A stretch of DNA of 64,000 nucleotides, from the NCBI RefSeq assembly GCF_932526225.1, contig NC_064041.1, forward strand, positions 17,235,888 through 17,299,887, in the 5' to 3' direction. Source of the DNA: Nematostella vectensis (lineage: Eukaryota > Cnidaria > Anthozoa > Actiniaria > Edwardsiidae). The notes beneath the pieces were generated by a model. That model saw only the letters and a list, made by a program, of their open reading frames with translations. It did not search any database and was not told the DNA's origin. Each line of letters opens with the position of its first letter. The first letter of the stretch is position 1. The position numbers and the translations under genes were made by a program. Of the stretch, positions 50,210 to 62,230 are shown in pieces.

Positions 50210-52216
50210 AAACAACTTGACTGCAAAACACTTACTGTAGGGCACTTGATATTAGGCATTACTTTCATGTGGATGTAAGGTTGAAATGTCAAAACCTTCA
50301 TTAACCCGTGAACTACGCTTTAGCGTATTACACTTTGTGGTGATCTGATTCTATTGTACTTTTTTGTGTTTTACTAACTATTACCGTTTAACTATCACAC
50401 TTTGTTTCAACGGGTTAATGAAAACCACTCTAATTACTTACAGTAGTTCTTTTTTAATATTATTATTTACTTGTATAATTTAGATGAGCAATACATATTT
50501 CTTTATGGCTTTGTAGAGCTCATCTCGTTCCTCATAAATAACAAACAAAATGAAGTTTGTTCTTATTTTTGTGCAAAGGAATCTACAGTAGTTTTCTAAT
50601 CAGATAATTGTTTTTCTTTTAACACTCACCTGTTATTTCAACAGACTTACTTGAGTTTGCTTGTCTCAGAAATAGACCTTGCTTAATAAACAAAGACATG
50701 TTACAAACTTATTTAATAATAGGTAACAACTGCAATATTGTATGAAGAGAGTGCCCCTCTCTTCCCCCTGCTATTGTTGAAATTATGCTCAATAAACTTT
50801 TACCTCTTCCCTCTCCACCAGTTAAGCATTCTATGTATGCTTCCCTGTACAAAATGCACCCCTTCAAATAGAACATTAAAGTTCACATACTTGTTTACTT
50901 CCTCAAACTCTTTGCTTTGTGTTTTTTGTTAACTTCCTAGGAACAAATTGAATACATATAATCAATAAATCTAGCAAGCTTATTTTGCAAACTCACTTTT
51001 TTTTATTATTTTTGCGCAAAACCTATCAGGATTAAGGGGGTCCAGCACAAAGAAAAAAAAACGAACTAAAAAAAATCCCATTGGCCTGGGATCGAACCCG
51101 GTCTGAAGAACAAAACGGAAACCATACATACGGATTACCCAATCGGTATGGCAGCACAAGGCTTTTACGGAAGGCTGCAAAGAACCCGAAGGCCCCAAGC
51201 ACCGATATTTCCGAGCGAATATGCTGTACAACACTCTTGCAAGGTAATCCCAACCCGCGCATTAATGGGGAGGACAATAACCAGGATCCCAGGCCTGTAA
51301 TACGGTTACGCCACGCACAGCTCGCCGAGATTGTGGATGACAAAAAATAGAGGTCTATTTGGGCGTCTTGGGTCCCTTGGGGACTCGCCATGCGCACGGG
51401 CGCATCTCTTTTATTGTGTACATGACATCAAATTAGCGAAGAAAAAAGACGCTGTTTTGGTATCATGTGAAAATCATAAAATAAATAGAAATAAAGACGT
51501 AAGGGGGGGAGAATATTGACATATTCATATTAGAATATTGACAAAATCCGCAATTTTGTCTACGCTGACTAAGTAAAGCTGTATTTTACTTTAAAGGGGC
51601 AGCAACATAGTACTGCGCATGTCTGGAGTCAGTGATTATTGTAGGCTTTTAAGTGTCAACAAACAGTTGAACTTTTTAAAAGCTATGAATACCTTATTAA
51701 ATAATATGCAATATTATATTGAAAACTATGTTAATTGACAGTTTGTGGTCATTTTTTTTGTTTTGTTTAAAGTCTCCCACATGTACCAAAAGCTCTTAAG
51801 TCAGTATTAGAATTTCACTGAAGTTCATTGTGTCAGGGCTCTAGAGCTTTTGCAAATCTCTTAACCATGACACTCCCCTTTTAAAGGAAAGTAAAAAAAA
51901 TCAAAATTGTTGGTGGGGGTCTCTGTTGTGTTTGTTTTCTTTTTAGTTTTGTTCTATTATTATTATTATTTTCTTTTTTAGAGGGGGAGGGGAATTCAGC
52001 TAAAAATAGCCAAGGGTCAATTCAAGCAACTAGTTCAAAAGATGTTTTTTTTGCAGTCCTTTATTCAATATATTCAAGGTTATCATGCAATTCTGTTGTT
52101 TGACTGCATATATATATATATTTTTTTCTTTCTTTTCATTACAAGTTCTATATGTGTAAGTGGTGACCATAGCTATGATTACTATTATTTAGAATATTTT
52201 TTTACCTACTAACAGA
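50210..52216 (+). repeat. Satellite unit 26 (2,007 bp)
   Basis: Start matches unit 22 (including the 1-bp insertion in the foldback arm). The core has 'ggctgcaaag' and private 'aaggtaatcc', the latter fusing minus-strand frames into a chance 121-codon frame. No gene. Confidence 0.95.
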
Positions 52217-54223
52217 AAACAACTTGACTGCAAAACACTTACTGTAGGGCACTCGATATTAGGCATTACTTTCATGTGGATGTAAGGTTGAAATGTCAAA
52301 ACCTTCATTAACCCGTGAACTACGCTTTAGCGTATTACACTTTGTGGTGATCTGATTCTATTGTACTTTTTTGTGTTTTACTAACTATTACCGTTTAACT
52401 ATCACACTTTGTTTCACGGGTTAATGAAAACCATTCTAATTACTTACAGTACTTCTTTTTTAATATTATTATTTACTTGTATAATTTAGATGAGCAATAC
52501 ATATTTCTTTATGGCTTTGTAGAGCTCATCTCGTTCCTCATAAATAACAAACAAAATGAAGTTTGTTCTTATTTTGGTGCAAAGGAATCTACAGTAGTTT
52601 TCTAATCAGATAATTGTTTTTCTTTTAACACTCACCTGTTATTTCAACAGCCTTACTTGAGTTTGCTTGTCTGAGAAATAGACCTTGCTTAATAAACAAA
52701 GACATGTTACAAACTTATTTAATAATAGGTAACAACTGCAATATTGTATGAAGAGAGTGCCCCTCTCTTCCCCCTGCTATTGTTGAAATTATGCTCAATA
52801 AACTTTTACCTCTTCCCTCTCCACCAGTTAAGCATTCTATGTATGCTTCCCTGTACAAAATGCACCCCTTCAAATAGAACATTAAAGTTCACATACTTGT
52901 TTACTTCCTCAAACTCTTTGCTTTGTGTTTTTTGTTAACTTCCTAGGAACAAATTGAATACATATAATCAATAAATCTAGCAAGCTTATTTTGCAAACTC
53001 ACTTTTTTTTATTATTTTTGCGCAAAACCTATCAGGATTAAGGGGGTCCAGCACAAAGAAAAAAAAACGAACTAAAAAAAAAGCACATTGGCCTGGGATC
53101 GAACCCGGTCTGAAGAACAAAACGGAAACCATACATACGGATTACCCAATCGGTATGGCAGCACAATGCTTTTACGGAAGGCTGTAAAGAACCCGAAGGC
53201 CCCAAGCACCGATATTTCCGAGCGAATATGCTGTACAACACTCTTGCAAGGTTACCGCAACCCGCGCATTAATGGGGAGGACAATAACCAGGATCCCAGG
53301 CCTGTAATACGGTTACGCTACGCACAGCTCGCCGAGATTGTGGATGACAAAAAATAGAGGTCTATTTGGGCGTCTTGGGTCCCTTGGGGACTCGCCATGC
53401 GCACGGGCGCATCTCTTTTATTGTGTACATGACATCAAATTAGCGAAGAAAAAAGACGCTGTTTTGGTATCATGTGAAAATCATAAAATAAATAGAAATA
53501 AAGACGTAAGGGGGGAGAATATTGACATATTCATATTAGAATATTGACAAAATCCGCAATTTTGTCTACGCTGACTAAGTAAAGCTGTATTTTACTTTAA
53601 AGGGGCAGCAACATAGTACTGCGCATGTCTGGAGTCAGTGATTATTGTAGGCTTTTAAGTGTCAACAAACAGTTGAACTTTTTAAAAGCTATGAATACCT
53701 TATTAAATAATATGCAATATTATATTGAAAACTATGTTAATTGACAGTTTGTGGTCATTTTTTTTGTTTTGTTTAAAGTCTCCCACATGAACCAAAAGCT
53801 CTTAAGTCAGTATTAGAATTTCACTGAAGTTCATTGTGTCAGGGCTCTAGAGCTTTTGCAAATCTCTTAACCATGACACTCCCCTTTTAAAGGAAAGTAA
53901 AAAAAAATCAAAATTGTTGGTGGGGGTCTCTGTTGTGTTTGTTGTCTTTTTAGTTTTGTTCTATTATTATTATTATTTTCTTTGTTAGAGGGGGAGGGGA
54001 ATTCAGCTAAAAATAGCCAAGGGTCAATTCAATCAACTAGTACAAAAGATGTTTTGTTTGCAGTCCTTTATTCAATATATTCAAGGTTATCATGCAATTC
54101 TGTTGTTTGACTGCATATATATATATATTTTTTTCTTTCTTTTCATTACAAGTTCTATATGTGTAAGTGGTGACCATAGCTATGATTACTATTATTTAGA
54201 ATATTTTTTTACCTACTTACAGA
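52217..54223 (+). repeat. Satellite unit 27 (2,007 bp)
   Basis: Complete unit. 'cagtacttc' and 'gtctgagaa' as in units 24-25; 'cacaatgctt', 'gttaccgcaac' and 'caactagtacaaaag' as in unit 28. Private 'ccattctaat' and 'agcacattgg'. No gene. Confidence 0.95.
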
Positions 54224-56214
54224 AAACAACTTGACTGCAAAACACTTACTGTAGGGCACTCGATATTAGGCATTACTTTCATGTGGATGTAAGGTTGAAA
54301 TGTCAAAACCTTCATTAACCCGTGAACTACGCTTTAGCGTATTACACTTTGTGGTGATCTGATTCTATTGTACTTTTTTGTGTTTTACTAACTATTACCG
54401 TTTAACTATCACACTTTGTTTCACGGGTTAATGAAAACCACTCTAATTACTTACAGTAGTTCTTTTTTAATATTATTATTTACTTGTATAATTTAGATGA
54501 GCAATACATATTTCTTTATGGCTTTGTAGAGCTCATCTCGTTCCTCATAAATAACAAACAAAATGAAGTTTGTTCTTATTTTGGTGCAAAGGAATCTACA
54601 GTAGTTTTCTGATCAGATAATTGTTTTTCTTTTAACACTCACCTGTTAGAGTTTGCTTGTCTCAGAAATAGACCTTGCTTAATAAACAAAGACATGTTAC
54701 AAACTTATTTAATAATAGGTAACAACTGCAATATTGTATGAAGAGAGTGCCCCTCTCTTCCCCCTGCTATTGTTGAAATTATGCTCAATAAACTTTTACC
54801 TCTTCCCTCTCCACCAGTTAAGCATTCTATGTATGCTTTCCTGTACAAAATGCACCCCTTCAAATAGAACATTAAAGTTCACATACTTGTTTACTTCCTC
54901 AAACTCTTTTCTTTGTGTTTTTTGTTAACTTCCTAGGAACAAATTGAATACATATAATCAATAAATCTAGCAAGCTTATTTTGCAAACTCACTTTTTTTT
55001 ATTATTTTTGCGCAAAACCTATCAGGATTAAGGGGGTCCAGCACAAAGAAAAAAAAACGAACTAAAAAAAAAGCCCATTGGCCTGGGATCGAACCCGGTC
55101 TAAAGAACAAAACGGAAACCATACATACGGATTACCCAATCGGTATGGCAGCACAATGCTTTTACGGAAGGCTGTAAAGAACCCGAAGGCCCCAAGCACC
55201 GATATTTCCGAGCGAATATGCTGTACAACACTCTTGCAAGGTTACCGCAACCCGCGCATTAATGGGGAGGACAATAACCAGGATCCCAGGCCTGTAATAC
55301 GGTTACGCTACGCACAGCTCGCCGAGATTGTGGATGACAAAAAATAGAGGTCTATTTGGGCGTCTTGGGTCCCTTGGGGACTCGCCATGCGCACGGGCGC
55401 ATCTCTTTTATTGTGTACATGACATCAAATTAGCGAAGAAAAAAGACGCTGTTTTGGTATCATGTGAAAATCATAAAATAAATAGAAATAAAGACGTAAG
55501 GGGGGAGAATATTGACATATTCATATTAGAATATTGACAAAATCCGCAATTTTGTCTACGCTGACTAAGTAAAGCTGTATTTTACTTTAAAGGGGCAGCA
55601 ACATAGTACTGCGCATGTCTGGAGTCAGTGATTATTGTAGGCTTTTAAGTGTCAACAAACAGTTGAACTTTTTAAAAGCTATGAATACCTTATTAAATAA
55701 TATGCAATATTATATTGAAAACTATGTTAATTGACAGTTTGTGGTCATTTTTTTTTGTTTTGTTTAAAGTCTCCCACATGTATCAAAAGCTCATAAGTCA
55801 GTATTAGAATTTCACTGAAGTTCATTGTGTCAGGGCTCTAGAGCTATTGCAAATCTCTTAACCATGACACTCCCCTTTTAAAGGAAAGTAAAAAAAATCA
55901 AAATTGTTGGTGGGGGTCTACGTTGTGTTTGTTTTCTTTTTAGTTTTGTTCTATTATTATTATTATTTTCTTTGTTAGAGGGGGAGGGGAATTCAGCTAA
56001 AAATAGCCAAGGGTCAATTCAATCAACTAGTACAAAAGATGTTTTGTTTGCAGTCCTTTATTCAATATATTCGAGGTTATCATGCAATTCTGTTGTTTGA
56101 CTGCATACATATATATATTTTTTTTCTTTCTTTTCATTACAAGTTCTATATGTGTAAGTGGTGACCATAGCTATGATTACTATTATTTAGAATATTTTTT
56201 TACCTACTAACAGA
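54224..56214 (+). repeat. Satellite unit 28 (1,991 bp, shortest complete unit)
   Basis: Carries a private 17-bp deletion: 'cctgttagagtttg' (near 54,644-54,657) replaces the usual 31-bp stretch. Also private 'ctgatcag', 'gtctaaagaac' and 'atgtatcaaaag'. No gene. Confidence 0.95.
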
Positions 56215-58217
56215 AAACAACTTGACTGCAAAACACTTACTGTAGGGCACTCGATATTAGGCATTACTTTCATGTGGATGTAAGGTTGAAATGTCAAAAC
56301 CTTCATTAACCCGTGAACTACGCTTTAGCGTATTACACTTTGTGGTGATCTGATTCTATTGTACTTTTTTGTGTTTTACTAACTATTACCGTTTAACTAT
56401 CACACTTTGTTTCACGGGTTAATGAAAACCACTCTAATTACTTACAGTAGTTCTCTTTTAATATTATTATTTACTTGTATAATTTAGATGAGCAATACAT
56501 ATTTCTTTATGGCTTTGTAGAGCTCATCTCGTTCCTCATAAATAACAAACAAAATGAAGTTTGTTCTTATTTTGGTGCAAAGGAATCTACAGTAGTTTTC
56601 TAATCAGATAATTGTTTTTCTTTTAACACTCACCTGTTATTTCAACAGCCTTACTTGAGTTTGCTTGTCTCAGAAATAGACCTTGCTTAATAAACAAAGA
56701 CATGTTACAAACTTATTTAATAATAGGTAACAACTGCAATATTGTATGAAGAGAGTGCCCCTCTCTTCCCCCTGCTATTGTTGAAATTATGCTCAATAAA
56801 CTTTTACCTCTTCCCTCTCCACCAGTTAAGCATTCTATGTATGCTTCCCTGTACAAAATGCACCCCTTCAAATAGAACATTAAAGTTCACATACTTGTTT
56901 ACTTCCTCAAACTCTTTGCTTTGTGTTTTTTGTTAACTTCCTAGGAACAAATTGAATACATATAATCAATAAATCTAGCAAGCTTATTTTGCAAACTCAC
57001 TTTTTTTTATTATTTTTGCGCAAAACCTATCAGGATTAAGGGGGTCCAGCACAAAGAAAAAAAAACGAACTAAAAAAAAAGCCCATTGGCCTGGGATCGA
57101 ACCCGGTCTGAAGAACAAAACGGAAACCATACATACGGATTACCCAATCGGTATGGCAGCACAAGGCTTTTACGGAAGGCTGTAAAGAACCCGAAGGCCC
57201 CAAGCACCGATATTTCCGAGCGAATATGCTGTACAACACTCTTGCAAGGTTATCCCAACCCGCGCATTAATGGGGAGGACAATAACCAGGATCCCAGGCC
57301 TGTAATACGGTTACGCCACGCACAGCTCGCCGAGATTGTGGATGACAAAAAATAGAGGTCTATTTGGGCGTCTTGGGTCCCTTGGGGACTCGCCATGCGC
57401 ACGGGCGCATCTCTTTTATTGTGTACATGACATCAAATTAGCGAAGAAAAAAGACGCTGTTTTGGTATCATGTGAAAATCATAAAATAAATAGAAATAAA
57501 GACGTAAGGGGGGAGAATATTGACATATTCATATTAGAATATTGACAAAATCCGCAATTTTGTCTACGCTGACTAAGTAAAGCTGTATTTTACTTTAAAG
57601 GGGCAGCAACATAGTACTGCGCATGTCTGGAGTCAGTGATTATTGTATTCTTTTAAGTGTCAACAAACAGTTGACCTTTTTAAAAGCTGTGAATACCTTA
57701 TTAAATAATATGCAATATTATATTGAAAACTATGTTAATTGACAGTTTGTGGTCATTTTTTTTTTGTTTAAAGTCTCCCACATGTACCAAAAGCTCTTAA
57801 GTCAGTAGTAGAATTTCACTGAAGTTCATTGTGTCAGGGCTCTAGAGCTTTTGCAAATCTCTTAACCATGACACTCCCCTTTTAAAGGAAAGTAAAAAAA
57901 ATCAAAATTGTTGGTGGGGGTCTCTGTTGTGTTTGTTGTCTTTTTAGTTTTGTTCTATTATTATTATTATTTTCTTTTTTAGAGGGGGAGGGGAATTCAG
58001 CTAAAAATAGCCAAGGGTCAATTCAAGCAACTAGTTCAAAAGATGTTTTTTTTTGCAGTCCTTTATTCAATATATTCAAGGTTATCATGCAATTCTGTTG
58101 TTTGACTGCATATATATATATTTTTTTTCTTTCTTTTCATTACAAGTTCTATATGTGTAAGTGGTGACCATAGCTATGATTACTATTATTTAGAATATTT
58201 TTTAACCTACTAACAGA
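56215..58217 (+). repeat. Satellite unit 29 (2,003 bp)
   Basis: Complete unit. 'tgtattctttt ... gttgacc' haplotype, 'cagtagtagaat' shared with unit 30, and a shortened T/G tract near 57,757-57,766. No gene. Confidence 0.95.
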
Positions 58218-60222
58218 AAACAACTTGACTGCAAAACACTTACTGTAGGGCACTCGATATTAGGCATTACTTTCATGTGGATGTAAGGTTGAAATGTCAA
58301 AACCTTCATTAACCCGTGAACTACGCTTTAGCGTATTACACTTTGTGGTGATCTGATTCTATTGTACTTTTTTGTGTTGTACTAACTATTACCGTTTAAC
58401 TATCACACTTTGTTTCACGGGTTAATGAAAACCACTCTAATTACTTACAGTACTTCTTTTTTAATATTATTATTTACTTGTATAATTTAGATGAGCAATA
58501 CATATTTCTTTATGGCTTTGTAGAGCTCATCTCGTTCCTCATAAATAACAAACAAAATGAAGTTTGTTCTTATTTTGGTGCAAAGAAATCTACAGTAGTT
58601 TTCTAATCAGATAATTGTTTTTCAATACACTCACCTGTTATTTCAACAGCCTTACTTGAGTTTGCTTGTCTCAGAAATAGACCTTGCTTAATAAACAAAG
58701 ACATGTTACAAACTTATTTAATAATAGGTAACAACTGCAATATTGTATGAAGAGAGTGCCCCTCTCTTCCCCCTGCTATTGTTGAAATTATGCTCAATAA
58801 ACTTTTACCTCTTCCCTCTCCACCAGTTAAGCATTCTATGTATGCTTCCCTGTACAAAATGCACCCCTTCAAATAGAACATTAAAGTTCACATACTTGTT
58901 TACTTCCTCAAACTCTTTTCTTTGTGTTTTTTGTTAACTTCCTAGGAACAAATTGAATACATATAATCAATAAATCTAGCAAGCTTATTTTGCAAACTCA
59001 CTTTTTTTTATTATTTTTGCGCAAAACCTATCAGGATTAAGGGGGTCCAGCACAAAGAAAAAAAAACGAACTAAAAAAAAAGCCCATTGGCCTGGGATCG
59101 AACCCGGTCTGAAGAACAAAACGGAAACCATACATACGGATTACCCAATCGGTATGGCAGCACAAGGCTTTTACGGAAGGCTGTAAAGAACCCGAAGGCC
59201 CCAAGCACCGATATTTCCGAGCGAATATGCTGTACAACACTCTTGCAAGGTTATCCCAACCCGCGCATTAATGGGGAGGACAATAACCAGGATCCCAGGC
59301 CTGTAATACGGTTACGCCACGCACAGCTCGCCGAGATTGTGGATGACAAAAAATAGAGGTCTATTTGGGCGTCTTGGGTCCCTTGGGGACTCGCCATGCG
59401 CACGGGCGCATCTCTTTTATTGTGTACATGACATCAAATTAGCGAAGAAAAAAGACGCTGTTTTGGTATCATGTGAAAATCATAAAATAAATAGAAATAA
59501 AGACGTAAGGGGGGAGAATATTGACATATTCATATTAGAATATTGACAAAATCCGCAATTTTGTCTACGCTGACTAAGTAAAGCTGTATTTTACTTTAAA
59601 GGGGCAGCAACATAGTACTGCGCATGTCTGGAGTCAGTGATTATTGTATTCTTTTAAGTGTCAACAAACAGTTGACCTTTTTAAAAGCTGTGAATACCTT
59701 ATTAAATAATATGCAATATTATATTGAAAACTATGTTAATTGACAGTTTGTGGTCATTTTTTTTGTTTTGTTTAAAGTCTCCCACATGTACCAAAAGCTC
59801 TTAAGTCAGTAGTAGAATTTCACTGAAGTTCATTGTGTCAGGGCTCTAGAGCTTTTGCAAATCTCTTAACCATGACACTCCCCTTTTAAAGGAAAGTAAA
59901 AAAAATCAAAATTGTTGGTGGGGGTCTCTGTTGTGTTTGTTGTCTTTTTAGTTTTGTTCTATTATTATTATTATTTTCTTTTTTAGAGGGGGAGGGGAAT
60001 TCAGCTAAAAATAGCCAAGGGTCAATTCAAGCAACTAGTTCAAAAGATGTTTTTTTTTGCAGTCCTTTATTCAATATATTCAAGGTTATCATGCAATTCT
60101 GTTGTTTGACTGCATATATATATATATTTTTTTCTTTCTTTTCATTACAAGTTCTATATGTGTAAGTGGTGACCATAGCTATGATTACTATTATTTAGAA
60201 TATTTTTTTACCTACTAACAGA
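58218..60222 (+). repeat. Satellite unit 30 (2,005 bp)
   Basis: Complete unit with private 'tttttcaatacactcacc' (58,620-58,637) where other units have 'cttttaacactc', and private 'caaagaaatc'. Shares 'cagtagtagaat' with unit 29. No gene. Confidence 0.95.
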
Positions 60223-62230
60223 AAACAACTTGACTGCAAAACACTTACTGTAGGGCACTCGATATTAGGCATTACTTTCATGTGGATGTAAGGTTGAAAT
60301 GTCAAAACCTTCATTAACCCGTGAACTACGCTTTAGCGTATTACACTTTGTGGTGATCTGATTCTATTGTACTTTTTTGTGTTTTACTAACTATTACTGT
60401 TTAACTATCACACTTTGTTTCATGGGTTAATGAAAACCACTCTAATTACTTACAGTAGTTCTTTTTTAATATTATTATTTACTTGTATAATTTAGATGAG
60501 CAATACATATTTCTTTATGGCTTTGTAGAGCTTATCTCGTTCCTCATAAATAACAAACAAAATGAAGTTTGTTCTTATTTTGGTGCAAAGGAATCTACAG
60601 TAGTTTTCTAATCAGATAATTGTTTTTCTTTTAACACTCACCTGTTATTTCAACAGCCTTACTTGAGTTTGCTTGTCTCAGAAATAGACCTTGCTTAATA
60701 AACAAAGACATGTTACAAACTTATTCAATAATAGGTAACAACTGCAATATTGTATGAAGAGAGTGCCCCTCTCTTCCCCCTGCTATTGTTGAAATTATGC
60801 TCAATAAACTTTTACCTCTTCCCTCTCCACCAGTTAAGCATTCTATGTATGCTTCCCTGTACAAAATGCACCCCTTCAAATAGAACATTAAAGTTCACAT
60901 ACTTGTTTACTTCCTCAAACTCTTTTCTTTGTGTTTTTTGTTAACTTCCTAGGAACAAATTGAATACATATAATCAATAAATCTAGCAAGCTTATTTTGC
61001 AAACTCACTTTTGTTATTATTTTTGCGCAAAACCTATCAGGATTAAGGGGGTCCAGCACAAAGAAAAAAAAAACAAACTAAAAAAAAAGCCCATTGGCCT
61101 GGGATCGAACCCGGTCTGAAGAACAAAACGGAAACCATACATACGGATTACCCAATCGGTATGGCAGCACAAGGCTTTTACGGAAGGCTGTAAAGAACCC
61201 GAAGGCCCCAAGCAATGATATTTCCGAGCGAATATGCTGTACAACACTCTTGCAAGGTTATCCCAACCCGCGCATTAATGGGGAGGACAATAACCAGGAT
61301 CCCAGGCCTGTAATACGGTTACGCCACGCACAGCTCGCCGAGATTGTGGATGACAAAAAATAGAGGTCTATTTGGGCGTCTTGGGTCCCTTGGGGACTCG
61401 CCATGCGCACGGGCGCATCTCTTTTATTGTGTACATGACATCAAATTAGCGAAGAAAAAAGACGCTGTTTTGGTATCATGTGAAAATCATAAAATAAATA
61501 GAAATAAAGACGTAAGGGGGGAGAATATTGACATATTCATATTAGAATATTGACAAAATCCGCAATTTTGTCTACGCTGACTAAGTAAAGCTGTATTTTA
61601 CTTTAAAGGGGCAGCAACATAGTACTGCGCATGTCTGGAGTCAGTGATTATTGTATTCTTTTAAGTGTCAACAAACAGTTGACCTTTTTAAAAGCTGTGA
61701 ATACCTTATTAAATAATATGCAATATTATATTGAAAACTATGTTAATTGACAGTTTGTGGTCATTTTTTTTTGTTTTGTTTAAAGTCTCCCACATGTACC
61801 AAAAGCTCTTAAGTCAGTATTAGAATTTCACTGAAGTTCATTGTGTCAGGGCTCTAGAGCTTTTGCAAATCTCTTAACCATGACACTCCCCTTTTAAAGG
61901 AAAGTAAAAAAAATCAAAATTGTTGGTGGGGGTCTACGTTGTGTTTGTTTTCTTTTTAGTTTTGTTCTATTATTATTATTATTTTCTTTGTTAGAGGGGG
62001 AGGGGAATTCAGCTAAAAATAGCAAAGGGTCAATTCAATCAACTAGTACAAAAGATGTTTTGTTTGCAGTCCTTTATTCAATATATTCAAGGTTATCATG
62101 CAATTCTGTTGTTTGACTGCATACATATATATATTTTTTTTCTTTCTTTTCATTACAAGTTCTATATGTGTAAGTGGTGACCATAGCTATGATTACTATT
62201 ATTTAGAATATTTTTTTACCTACTAACAGA
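60223..62230 (+). repeat. Satellite unit 31 (2,008 bp)
   Basis: Complete unit with private 'gagcttatctc', 'ttattcaataa', 'cacttttgttatt', 'agcaatgatatt' and 'atagcaaaggg'. The right foldback arm has 'tttcatggg' as in units 18, 20 and 23. No gene. Confidence 0.95.

Noticed and set aside
51032-51397. 121-codon minus-strand frame, the longest in the window
   Set aside because: Exists only in unit 26 because of a single T-to-A change; closed by stops in every other unit.
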